Shown piece after piece: positions 14,409 through 22,379 of a stretch of 44,399 bases of DNA (positions are counted from its first letter, which is position 1; every line of letters starts with the position of its first letter). Source of the stretch: Bacteroidota bacterium. Its GTDB lineage: Bacteria; Bacteroidota; Bacteroidia; Bacteroidales; WCHB1-69. The notes below the pieces were generated by a model. The model worked only from the letters and a program-made list of their open reading frames with translations, was not told the origin of the DNA and made no database searches. Location: positions 1-44,399 of the forward strand of contig JAEZOU010000055.1 of assembly GCA_023413895.1 (NCBI GenBank), read 5' to 3'. The position numbers and the translations under genes are program-made.

Positions 14409-17237
14409 TTACGAAAGTAATTTGTTTTCTATGTATATTCTTGTTTGTGATTTCTTATGTTTTATAATATCTTCGGGTTTTCCCGCAAAAACAATTTTTC
14501 CGCCTTTATTTCCTCCCTCAGGTCCCAAATCAATAATCCAATCAGCACATTTAATGAGTTCTGGATTGTGTTCAATTACAACAATAGTGTGTCCAATCTC
14601 AATCAAATGATTGAACGATTGGTATAGTTGGTTAATATCGTGGAAGTGAAGCCCCGTAGTGGGTTCGTCAAAGAAGAAAATATATTTTTTGTTGGAGCTT
14701 GCTAAACTGAGGAAATAGGCGAGTTTGATGCGTTGAGCTTCACCACCCGATAGGGTAGTGGAGGGTTGTCCCATCTTTAGATATCCTAAACCAACATCTA
14801 AAAGTGGTTTTATTTTATTGAGAATGGAGAGTGTGTCTCTACTTTTGGGCTGAGCCGCAAAGAAGTTGTACGCCTCCTGTATAGTCATTTCTAAGATGTC
14901 GGAAATTGTTTTGCCAGCAACTTTAATATCTAAGACTTCATCTTTGAAATGCGCACCTTTACATTCGTTACAGAGTAAGGTTACATCTGCCATAAATTGC
15001 ATCTCAATATGGATTACGCCCTCGCCTTCGCACGCTTCACATCGTCCTCCTGGAACATTGAATGAGAAGAAACTAGGTTTATAATTTCGCTGTTTTGACA
15101 ATGGGTGTGCTGCGTAAACTTCTCTAATTTCATCGTAAATTTTAAGATAGGTTGCAGGATTGGAGCGTGTAGATTTTCCAATTGGGTTTTGATCAATCAA
15201 AATCACATCGTCAATTCCTGATTTGGTCATTGTAATATTCTTGATGTCGTTGCCTCCATCTATTTTTTGCCAAGTTAGCTTTTCCTTAAGCGCTGGCAAT
15301 ACTACTTCTTTAATAAGTGTACTTTTTCCAGAACCGCTCACACCAGTAATGACAGTAAAAACATCTAACGGAATCTTTACATCTACATCTTTGAGGTTGT
15401 GCTTATTGGCATGTCGTACTTCCACATAGTTGCGCCAGCGTCGTCTTCGTGCTGGAAGTGGAATCATTTGCGTGTTTTCTGAACCAGGTGCAGTCATACC
15501 TCGCAAATATTGTGCTGTTAGATTCTCAGATTCTGTAATGAGTTGCTCAAAGGTGCCGCTAAATACAATTTCACCGCCCAATTCGCCAGCTTTCGGCCCA
15601 ATGTCAATAATATAGTCTGCCGCTCTTATTATCTCTTCATCGTGTTCTACTACAACTACTGTGTTGCCAATGTCGCGCAACCGTTGCAAAACTTTGATAA
15701 GGTTGTGTGTGTCGCGTGGATGTAACCCAATGCTCGGTTCGTCCAAAATGTAAAGTGAACCCATCAAACTGCTGCCTAATGTGGTAGCTAAGTTGATGCG
15801 CTGCGCCTCGCCCCCCGATAATGTTTTACTTGGACGATTTAGCGTGAGATATCCCAAGCCAACATCTAATAAAAATTGCAAACGTGTGGTGATTTCATGA
15901 ACAAGATTGATGCCGATTTCACGCTCCGTTTCATTTCTAAATTCAAATTTACTAAAGAAATGGTGCGCCTCTTCAATAGGCATTGAAACAATGTCAGAAA
16001 TTGATTTTCCATTGATTTTTACATAGTTAGCATCTTCTCTGACTCGTGTGCCATTACATGTGGTGCAGAGTGTGCGACCTTGAAAACGAGATAGTAAAAT
16101 GCGACTTAACATCTTTCCTCGATTACTTTCTAAGGAAGCGAAAAAATCGTTGATGCCAAAGATGCCTTGGCGAGCATTGCCTTTCCAAAGTAATTCTGTC
16201 TGTGCTTTGGAAAGTTCTGCTATTGGTTTGTGAATCGGAAAGTTCTGCTTAGCACTGCTCTGAATAAAAGCGTCTTTAAATTCTTGCATCTTTTCACCAC
16301 GCCAGCATGCTACCCCATTTTCATACACCGATAAATAGGGATCCGGAATAACTAAGTGAGGGGCAATTCCTTCAATGCTGCCTGTGCCACCACAAGTTTT
16401 GCACGCTCCGTATGGGTTGTTGAAACTGAAAAGGTGTGGCGAGGGCTCTTCAAATGCTATGCCATCCATCTCGAAAAGGTTGTTGAAACCCCGAATGGTG
16501 AGTTTTTCACCTATTTCTGTCTGAATAAATATCTCTCCTTTCCCTTCTGCAAAAGCCGTCTGTACAGATGATGTTATGCGCTGTATATCAATATTTTTCC
16601 CTGCTTTAAATCTGTCTATAAAAAGATAGATTTTGCTGTTTTTTCGCAGTTTTTCTGTTTCTATTATCGTGTCAATCTCAACGATTTGTTTGTTGTGCAT
16701 AACACGACTATAGCCCTGCATACTCAAAATGCGAAGCTGTTCTTCGAGGTTTCTACCCGATGGTGTGATAATCGGTGAAAGAATATATACTTTCGCATCT
16801 TCAGGAATAGTTTTGAGATATTCCATTACGTCACGACTATCTTCTCGCTTTACCTCTTTTTTGCTTATGGGGGAAAATGTACGGCCAATGCGGGCAAAAA
16901 GTAGTTTTAAGTATTCGTAAATCTCTGTGGTAGTGCCAACAGTGGAACGAGGATTGCGTGAAATGACTCGCTGCTCAATAGCAATGGCAGGCGGAATTCC
17001 TTTTATCGATTCAACGTTCGGCTTGGTAATTCTACCCATATATTGCCGAGCATACGAACTTAAACTTTCAACATAACGTCGTTGCCCGTCAGCATATAGC
17101 GTATCAAATGCTAATGACGATTTCCCAGAACCCGATAAACCTGTGATTACAACAAGTTTGTTGCGGGGAATGTCGATGTCTATATTCTTGAGATTGTTTA
17201 CTTTAGCTCCTCTGATGGAGATCTTTCCGTGGTCCAT
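14409..17237 (-). CDS. uvrA: Excinuclease ABC subunit A
   Basis: Damage-recognition ATPase of nucleotide excision repair, working with UvrB. Seen: 942 residues, full length; two ABC ATPase halves, each with a Walker A (ITGLSGSGKSSLAFD near residue 32; ITGVSGSGKSTLIKE near 635), a signature LSGGEAQRI and a Walker B (LYILDEPSIGLHPRD; FFFDEPTTGLHFHD). Zinc-finger cysteine pairs are present (CKTCGGTGS, CTTCNGTR, CEACEGEG, CNECKG). YVESLSSYARQY near the N-terminus is diagnostic. First gene of the minus-strand uvrA-rimO-djlA-mpl run, with a -7 box 24 bases upstream of its start. Confidence 0.97.
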   Translation of the reverse strand: MDHGKISIRGAKVNNLKNIDIDIPRNKLVVITGLSGSGKSSLAFDTLYADGQRRYVESLSSYARQYMGRITKPNVESIKGIPPAIAIEQRVISRNPRSTVGTTTEIYEYLKLLFARIGRTFSPISKKEVKREDSRDVMEYLKTIPEDAKVYILSPIITPSGRNLEEQLRILSMQGYSRVMHNKQIVEIDTIIETEKLRKNSKIYLFIDRFKAGKNIDIQRITSSVQTAFAEGKGEIFIQTEIGEKLTIRGFNNLFEMDGIAFEEPSPHLFSFNNPYGACKTCGGTGSIEGIAPHLVIPDPYLSVYENGVACWRGEKMQEFKDAFIQSSAKQNFPIHKPIAELSKAQTELLWKGNARQGIFGINDFFASLESNRGKMLSRILLSRFQGRTLCTTCNGTRVREDANYVKINGKSISDIVSMPIEEAHHFFSKFEFRNETEREIGINLVHEITTRLQFLLDVGLGYLTLNRPSKTLSGGEAQRINLATTLGSSLMGSLYILDEPSIGLHPRDTHNLIKVLQRLRDIGNTVVVVEHDEEIIRAADYIIDIGPKAGELGGEIVFSGTFEQLITESENLTAQYLRGMTAPGSENTQMIPLPARRRRWRNYVEVRHANKHNLKDVDVKIPLDVFTVITGVSGSGKSTLIKEVVLPALKEKLTWQKIDGGNDIKNITMTKSGIDDVILIDQNPIGKSTRSNPATYLKIYDEIREVYAAHPLSKQRNYKPSFFSFNVPGGRCEACEGEGVIHIEMQFMADVTLLCNECKGAHFKDEVLDIKVAGKTISDILEMTIQEAYNFFAAQPKSRDTLSILNKIKPLLDVGLGYLKMGQPSTTLSGGEAQRIKLAYFLSLASSNKKYIFFFDEPTTGLHFHDINQLYQSFNHLIEIGHTIVVIEHNPELIKCADWIIDLGPEGGNKGGKIVFAGKPEDIIKHKKSQTRIYIENKLLS

Positions 17238-17260
17238 TCAATAACTTTTGTATAGACTTG

Positions 17261-17268
17261 CAAAAATA
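17261..17268 (-). promoter_or_regulatory. -7 box for uvrA (TATTTTTG on the minus strand)
   Basis: CAAAAATA on the plus strand, 23 bases from the uvrA start. The surrounding CTTGCAAAAATAGG is repeated exactly upstream of the large T9SS gene (39191-39204). Confidence 0.5.
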
Positions 17269-17310
17269 GGAAATTTTGGTGAATAATCTGATCCTTTTTT
17301 AATTTTTATT

Positions 17311-17580
17311 TGGGCGTGCCGGCTCTCTTCTTTCGCACAAGGCCTACCCGCTCGCCGTCGGGCTTTCCGCTCAAATTTCGCGCCTCTATCCCTCGTTACT
17401 ATCTTTTCCTAATTCCAAGTTCCCAACTCTCAACTCTAAGTTCCAAATCCTCAAATCGGCGCTCATAACCGCTGCAATCCCTCACGCGATTTTTTTGCGT
17501 CTATCTCTTTGCAAACTACTCAATATTTTACAATAAAGGTTTCGCATAAAGTTGTTCTCTACTCGCTCAGAAATCCAAAA
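17311..17580. repeat. GC-rich composite intergenic element, copy 1
   Basis: Between the OstA gene stop and the uvrA promoter, no gene is seen. The stretch is an island of GC-rich sequence in AT-rich surroundings: module A (17311-17385) contains GGGCGTGCC, GGCTCT, TCGCAC and CGCCGTCGGGCT, then CCGCTCAAATTTCGC; a pyrimidine-rich spacer follows; module B (about 17461-17490) contains GCTCATAACCGCT and ATCCCT; a tail near 17560-17580 ends CTCAGAAATCCAAAAT. The same order, in the same orientation, recurs at 42235-42460. Function unknown: a repeat element, structured RNA or processed leader are all possible. Confidence 0.7.
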
Positions 17581-17602
17581 TTAGAGAAAATTATCCCTTT
17601 TA

Positions 17603-19129
17603 CTATTCCCACTTGCGCGGAATAGGAGTGTGGAAAATATCAGAAATGCTCTTCGGACGATAAAGATTTAACCACCTAAAATCTTTCAAAATCTTCTTGT
17701 CCTCAGGAAATTTGTTGTACGGATATAATGCCCCATCAGGGTTGTTGTAAAATAAAATTTCTTTTAGTTTGTTGTTTTCTAGAAATATTCGCATCTCATT
17801 GGTAATTGATGCATTAATACCAATCAGTGAACTATCTTCTTCCAAAACGTAATAAACACATTCTACGTTATTTATGACATCAACCTGCCGAAGTTTATTG
17901 TCGGTAATATATCCTTTAATGTGCTCTCCTTTAATCTGGTTGAACTCTTTTTCTTCAAAAACATCTTCTATTATAAAACCGTTTTCCATAATATTCATCG
18001 TCATATTAGAAGAGTCTATAACGCACATCCGAATGGAATCCCCACTGAGTTGATTACTACCATACCATAATACAGGATTATGGTACATTGTAAGTAATGA
18101 GTCTTCGACTAATATGCTCATTGAGTCGCAAACTCCTTGAATATCATTACGGTAAAATTTTACTTTGTTGAAGGCGTGCAATTCTTGCGGTTCTTGTAAT
18201 GAGTCGAAAATAATCGATAATGTATCCGAATGTAAATAGAGTGAGTCTCCTTGGTCAATTAAAATGAGTAGTGTACTATCGGTAACAAAGGAGGTCCCGC
18301 CATTTTCATAGTGCTCAGCATAATTTCCCTTAATAATGTAACCCTGCGTACTATCTTGAATGGTTACGTTGTTCCAACCAATTCCAAAGTTCCGTTTTTT
18401 GTCATAGAAAACACTGTCGCCAGAGAAATTCTGATCTTCGTTAAGCATCTCAACGTTATCTACTAAGAGTGCTAAATCGTTGCGAATGTCATAATAACCA
18501 GCATTGGTAAAAATGTCATTTTCATCAGAGTGTAAGTGTGTTCTCGAAATGAAGTAAACAAATTCATTCTGTGTGTTGTAGCGTAGTGATTGACAATTCA
18601 TTGTATAGGTATCATTAACCAATAAAACGCTATCAATCAGAAAAACGTCATTGCTTTTTGTATAGTATCGGCCAATTTTGCTAGTAAGTGTATTATCGGC
18701 ATTAATCATTGTCCCGCCAGTCAGAAAGTATGCTTCAGAAAGGTTGTTATCGTAAACAAGACTATCACAGTAGAGTGCAGAAGTATTGTCTTGTAGTTTG
18801 ACATTACGAAAAATGGAGGATATTTTGGTATTACTATTGTAATTCAGAAATTCACCATATAACCGTACTGAGTCGTTAACAAAAATGCGGACAGGATTCC
18901 CGAATGCCAAAAGATAATCTTCGTTGAGATAGTGGTAGGCACTATCACAATATCCAATTGTATTATCGTGCTGAAAAATTACATTTCCAATAAAACGATC
19001 CACTCCCGGAAGTAACTCTTCATCGTGGAGTTGCCACTCCGCTTGAAACGAAATTTTCTTCTGTTGCTCCTGCGCAGAAACAATAGAAAATAGGAAAATG
19101 CTGAATGTTAGAAATATAATATTTCTCAT
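17603..19129 (-). CDS. OstA-like outer-membrane LPS-transport protein
   Basis: A 508-residue exported protein with a signal peptide (MRNIIFLTFSIFLFSIVSAQ) and repeated OstA/LptA-type beta strands across most of its length (for example YCDSAYHYLNEDYLLAFG, LYCDSLVYDNNLSEAYFLTG, CDSMSILVEDSLLTMY). The N-terminal FIGNVIFQHDNTIGYCDSA resembles the OstA-N domain of Bacteroidota proteins, presumed to work in lipopolysaccharide transport across the periplasm. It is larger than E. coli LptA and lacks the LptD C-terminal barrel, so an LptA-like bridge role is the better inference. Its start overlaps the stop of the MORN lipoprotein gene by four bases (ATGA), suggesting translational coupling. Confidence 0.8.
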   Translation of the reverse strand: MRNIIFLTFSIFLFSIVSAQEQQKKISFQAEWQLHDEELLPGVDRFIGNVIFQHDNTIGYCDSAYHYLNEDYLLAFGNPVRIFVNDSVRLYGEFLNYNSNTKISSIFRNVKLQDNTSALYCDSLVYDNNLSEAYFLTGGTMINADNTLTSKIGRYYTKSNDVFLIDSVLLVNDTYTMNCQSLRYNTQNEFVYFISRTHLHSDENDIFTNAGYYDIRNDLALLVDNVEMLNEDQNFSGDSVFYDKKRNFGIGWNNVTIQDSTQGYIIKGNYAEHYENGGTSFVTDSTLLILIDQGDSLYLHSDTLSIIFDSLQEPQELHAFNKVKFYRNDIQGVCDSMSILVEDSLLTMYHNPVLWYGSNQLSGDSIRMCVIDSSNMTMNIMENGFIIEDVFEEKEFNQIKGEHIKGYITDNKLRQVDVINNVECVYYVLEEDSSLIGINASITNEMRIFLENNKLKEILFYNNPDGALYPYNKFPEDKKILKDFRWLNLYRPKSISDIFHTPIPRKWE

Positions 19130-19827
19130 TGGATAGTGTCAATTGGCATAATAGGGTTGGTCGAATCAAGCAAAGTTTCTATAATATGGTCCTCTTTGAA
19201 GATGAGATGTTGTATCGTATCTCCATTGGAGGAAAAGGATATTTCTGCACCATCCTTTAAGTTATCTTTATAATGAGTGATACGCATTAAGTTTCCATTT
19301 CCATCGTAAGCAGTATGAACTCCGGTTCCCTTTTGAAATTCTCCTTCGCCAATGCAAAACCCACGCTCATCATAGTATTTCCACAATCCATCAAAAAAAC
19401 CTTCTGAAAAAGCTCCCTCAGTCATCATCTGTTGATTGAGATGCCATGTGGTGTATGGTCCATGTTTCTTTCCATTGCGATAATGAGTTTCACTGAGTTT
19501 TGTGCCATCCCAATCGTAAGTGCTTTGGATTCCGTCAATACTATCATTTTTGTATTGTGTTACAGATTCTACCTGTCCAGTGTAGTAATAGTGGATACAA
19601 TCTCCCTCTTTCTTTCCATTTTTCATGCTAATTTCCAATTCTTTACAATTTGGAAATTCTTGATAATAGTAGCGTGAAATTCCATTCTCCTTTCCCCATT
19701 TATACTCTATTTCCGACATCAGATTTCCATTGGGGAAGTGATTTGTCTCAGTTTTAGTACAAGAAAAGAACAACAATAATAACGCTACAAAAGGAAGACG
19801 TCTAAAACTTTTCATCCTATTTTTCAT
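19126..19827 (-). CDS. MORN-type (YwqK-like) repeat lipoprotein
   Basis: A 233-residue protein with a lipoprotein-like signal (FVALLLLFFSC, Cys about residue 23) and about seven copies of the 22-24 residue MORN-type repeat, seen as NGNLMSEIEYKWGKENG, TGQVESVTQYKNDSIDG, GTKLSETHYRNGKKHG and NGNLMRITHYKDNLKDG. Families with this repeat are often labelled 'toxin-antitoxin YwqK antitoxin', a label not supported here. It overlaps the DUF362 gene by 11 bases and the OstA gene by four. A second in-frame ATG (start base 19815) would avoid the first overlap and still give the signal. Possibly an outer-membrane lipoprotein acting with the OstA protein; that is inference from position. Confidence 0.78.
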   Translation of the reverse strand: MKNRMKSFRRLPFVALLLLFFSCTKTETNHFPNGNLMSEIEYKWGKENGISRYYYQEFPNCKELEISMKNGKKEGDCIHYYYTGQVESVTQYKNDSIDGIQSTYDWDGTKLSETHYRNGKKHGPYTTWHLNQQMMTEGAFSEGFFDGLWKYYDERGFCIGEGEFQKGTGVHTAYDGNGNLMRITHYKDNLKDGAEISFSSNGDTIQHLIFKEDHIIETLLDSTNPIMPIDTIQ

Positions 19828-20926
19828 CTATATTTATAAGTTTATATTTCTTATTTCCCATACCTAATTTTTCAGCATAATCTATTTGATAGTGCCCACT
19901 GACAGAGTTTACTTTTTGGAAAGAATCTGTATCTCCTGTATGTTGATCTACTAAATCGTGAGCTGCTTTTTCAATTGCTACAATGTCTGTAGAAACTAAA
20001 ATACCAATGTCTTCAACAAATGGTTCTTTAGGATTGCTACCACAATCACAAGTAGGTGAAACATTGATAATTATGTTAAAGTAGATGTTGTTTTTTGCTT
20101 CAATAACAGGTTTGGCGTATTCTACTAAACCTTCTAAAAATAAGCGTGTTTGGCTTTCGTCGTCAGCAGCTAAAATAGCACCATTAGGACAAGAGGAAAC
20201 ACACTTGTTGCAACCAATACATTTTGTATAGTCAATTTTGAGCGGATCCAAGGTGATAGCGTCTGCAGGACAGTCGGTTACGCAAGCGTTGCAAAGAATA
20301 CAAGCATCTTTATTGATGCGTGGAAAATCACTTTTGTGCATTGCTTTTTTGCCATCAATGGTAGCCATTCCCATGGATGCGTTTTTGATACATCCGCCAA
20401 AACCTGAACGACCATGTCCTTTAAAGTGTGTAAAATAAACAATGGTTTCGTAGTTTTCCAAATTTTTTCCAATGTATGCCGTGTCAAAACGATTACCGCC
20501 TTCAATTGGCATTTTCCAAGTGCCACCTTCATCTAAAATATCAATGGGAGCAAAGGTAAATCCGTGGTCTTTTGCTAGTTGAATATGTGTATCTGTTTCT
20601 GCCCGGCGGCCCGTATATGCTACGTTGGTTTCAATTAGTGTGCCGTTTATGGCTTTGCATAGAGGTTCAACCATTGTAGCAGGAACGTAATAACTGTTTC
20701 CATCTTCTCCAAAATGTACTTTAATTCCTACTTTCCCTTTAACATTTTCCTCTACATACTTAAAAATCCTCATCACACCTTCTGGAGATATATCTTTTGT
20801 AAAATATACTATGCTTTCATCAGGAGCTACCTCTTCATGTTGAGTAGGTTCTGCTTTTTTTGTTGAACATCCTATAAATGCAATTATACTCATTGCAAGA
20901 ATGATAAATGAGAATTTTTTTTTCAT
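19817..20926 (-). CDS. DUF362 protein with two [4Fe-4S] ferredoxin motifs and a lipoprotein-like signal
   Basis: A 369-residue protein. Seen: N-terminal signal with possible lipobox (AMSIIAFIGC, Cys about residue 20); a DUF362 domain (about 40-330) with IGIKVHFGE-like strand VGIKVHFGEDGN, FTHFKGHGRSGFGG and GCIKNASMGMA; and two ferredoxin motifs, CILCNACVTDCP and CIGCNKCVSSCP (each CxxCxxCxxxCP), embedded near residues 210-255. DUF362 proteins are widespread in anaerobes and have no defined reaction. If the lipobox is real the Fe-S protein sits outside the cytoplasm, which is unusual for ferredoxin folds assembled in the cytosol. First gene of the DUF362-MORN-OstA unit. Confidence 0.85.
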   Translation of the reverse strand: MKKKFSFIILAMSIIAFIGCSTKKAEPTQHEEVAPDESIVYFTKDISPEGVMRIFKYVEENVKGKVGIKVHFGEDGNSYYVPATMVEPLCKAINGTLIETNVAYTGRRAETDTHIQLAKDHGFTFAPIDILDEGGTWKMPIEGGNRFDTAYIGKNLENYETIVYFTHFKGHGRSGFGGCIKNASMGMATIDGKKAMHKSDFPRINKDACILCNACVTDCPADAITLDPLKIDYTKCIGCNKCVSSCPNGAILAADDESQTRLFLEGLVEYAKPVIEAKNNIYFNIIINVSPTCDCGSNPKEPFVEDIGILVSTDIVAIEKAAHDLVDQHTGDTDSFQKVNSVSGHYQIDYAEKLGMGNKKYKLINIDEK

Positions 20927-21036
20927 AAATTGAATATTTTTTGGTTTGTTTTTATCTATATTGTCTGAATGTTTTTTTGTTTTTGTAGTGTAATCTGCTA
21001 TTTTAGGTCTATGGTAGTTCTTAATTTTTTCGTCTG

Positions 21037-21044
21037 CAAATTTA
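21037..21044 (-). promoter_or_regulatory. Possible -7 box for the DUF362 operon (TAAATTTG on the minus strand)
   Basis: CAAATTTA on the plus strand fits TAnnTTTG on the minus strand. A CAAA at 21069-21072 could be the -33 element but the 24-base spacing is long. It would give a leader of about 100 bases. Confidence 0.35.
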
Positions 21045-21080
21045 TGATTTTTTTTAAATTAAAATGTGCAAAAAAAGATG

Positions 21081-21088
21081 TACATTTG
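21081..21088 (+). promoter_or_regulatory. -7 box for the flavin oxidoreductase gene (TACATTTG)
   Basis: Perfect TAnnTTTG match 24 bases before the chosen ATG at 21113; no clear -33 element. It supports the downstream start over the longer upstream frame. Confidence 0.5.
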
Positions 21089-21112
21089 CTGACTCAAAAA
21101 AATATAGATAAG

Positions 21113-22351
21113 ATGACAGAAAGTTTAATTTTTACCCCTTGTCAAATTGGTCCTATTACATTGAGAAATAGGACTATACGTTCTGCTGCTTTTGAAAATA
21201 TGTGTGCAGAGAATAAACCTACAGAATTACTTTTTAATTACCACACTGCTGTTGCTCGGGGTGGAATTGGAATGACTACTGTGGCGTATGCGGCAGTAAA
21301 TAAGAGTGGCGTTTCTTTTGATGGACAGATGTATATGCGTGAGGAGATTATTCCAGATTTGAAGAAACTTACTGATGCAATTCATGCTGAAGGTGCAAAG
21401 GCTTCTATTCAATTAGGACACTGTGGAAATATGACCCACTGGTACACTTGCGGACAGATTCCAGTTGGGGCTTCTTCTGGATTTAATCTTTATTCTCCAA
21501 CAATTGTAAGAAAATTACGTGAGAATGAGATTTATGACCTAGTTATAGATTTTGGAAAAGCAACTGAAATGGCGATGAGAGCTGGTTTCGATTGTGTAGA
21601 GATTCACGCAGGTCACGGCTACCTAATTAGTCAGTTTCTTTCTCCATTTACCAATCATCGCCGCGATAAATTCGGCGGTTCTCTCGATAATAGAATGCGT
21701 TTTATGCGCCTTGTTTTGGAAGAAGTGAAGCGTGTTGCTGACGGAAAAATAGCTGTTGTGGTAAAAACTAATATGTTTGATGGTTTTAAATCTGGTTTAC
21801 AACGCGAACAATGTATCGAAGTTGCTAAAGAGATGGAAAAAATCGGAGTTGATGCACTCGTGCTTACAGCTGGTTTCGTAAGCAAAGCCCCAATGACGGT
21901 TATGGGAGGAGCTATGCCGCTTAAAACGTTGAAACATTATATGCCGATGAAAACTTTTTGGTGGTTGCGTCTTGCTCTTACTTTTGTTGGTCGCTTGATG
22001 ATTCCTACTGTTCCTTACAAAAATGCTTACTTTTTGGAAGATGCTAAGGTGTTCAGAAGAGAGTTGAAAATGCCTTTGATTTATGTGGGTGGAATGGTTG
22101 ATAAGAATGATATGGAAACCGTTCTTAATGAGGGATTTGTAGCATTTCAAATGGCAAGATCTTTAATTCGCGATACCGATTTTGTAAATAAACTAAAAGA
22201 GGGAAAAACAACACGTAGTGAGTGTATGCACTCTAATTATTGTGTTGGCCGAATGTACACTATTGATATGAAATGTCACTCTTGTGTAGAAAATCTACCT
22301 GAAAAATTGAAGAGAGAGATTGAAAAAGCTGAAGCTGTCAATAGAAAATAA
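21113..22351 (+). CDS. NADH:flavin oxidoreductase, Old Yellow Enzyme family
   Basis: A 412-residue FMN-dependent enzyme that would reduce activated alkenes or similar substrates with NAD(P)H. Seen: N-terminal FTPCQIGPITLRNRTIRSA; QLGHCGNMTHW (substrate/FMN region); the family block EIHAGHGYLISQFLSPFTN followed by RRDKFGGSLDNRMRF; and a C-terminal IYVGGMVD and FQMARSLIRD pair that binds the FMN phosphate. Two oddities: a hydrophobic insertion (FWWLRLALTFVGRLM) in the barrel, and a C-terminal four-cysteine cluster spaced C-x5-C-x10-C-x2-C that might hold an Fe-S or zinc centre. The start at 21113 is preferred to one at 20969, which would add a hydrophobic stretch upstream of the promoter box. 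Its end faces DUF4270. Confidence 0.88.
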   Translation: MTESLIFTPCQIGPITLRNRTIRSAAFENMCAENKPTELLFNYHTAVARGGIGMTTVAYAAVNKSGVSFDGQMYMREEIIPDLKKLTDAIHAEGAKASIQLGHCGNMTHWYTCGQIPVGASSGFNLYSPTIVRKLRENEIYDLVIDFGKATEMAMRAGFDCVEIHAGHGYLISQFLSPFTNHRRDKFGGSLDNRMRFMRLVLEEVKRVADGKIAVVVKTNMFDGFKSGLQREQCIEVAKEMEKIGVDALVLTAGFVSKAPMTVMGGAMPLKTLKHYMPMKTFWWLRLALTFVGRLMIPTVPYKNAYFLEDAKVFRRELKMPLIYVGGMVDKNDMETVLNEGFVAFQMARSLIRDTDFVNKLKEGKTTRSECMHSNYCVGRMYTIDMKCHSCVENLPEKLKREIEKAEAVNRK

Positions 22352-22353
22352 AA

Positions 22354-22379
22354 ATACGCAATAAATTAATATTGCGTAT
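22354..22379. terminator. Hairpin between two converging genes
   Basis: Perfect nine-base arms ATACGCAAT (22354-22362) and ATTGCGTAT (22371-22379) with an 8-base loop. It overlaps the last codons of the DUF4270 gene. There is no strong T-run on the plus side, but an A-run (22348-22353) gives U's on the minus transcript. Confidence 0.5.

Noticed and set aside
19126..19827. Antitoxin of a YwqK-type toxin-antitoxin system
   Set aside because: The label comes from repeat similarity only; there is a lipoprotein signal, and no toxin candidate is next to it.
20969..21112. Upstream start for the flavin oxidoreductase adding 48 residues
   Set aside because: The extension lies upstream of a good -7 box (21081-21088) and is absent from the family's usual N-terminus.
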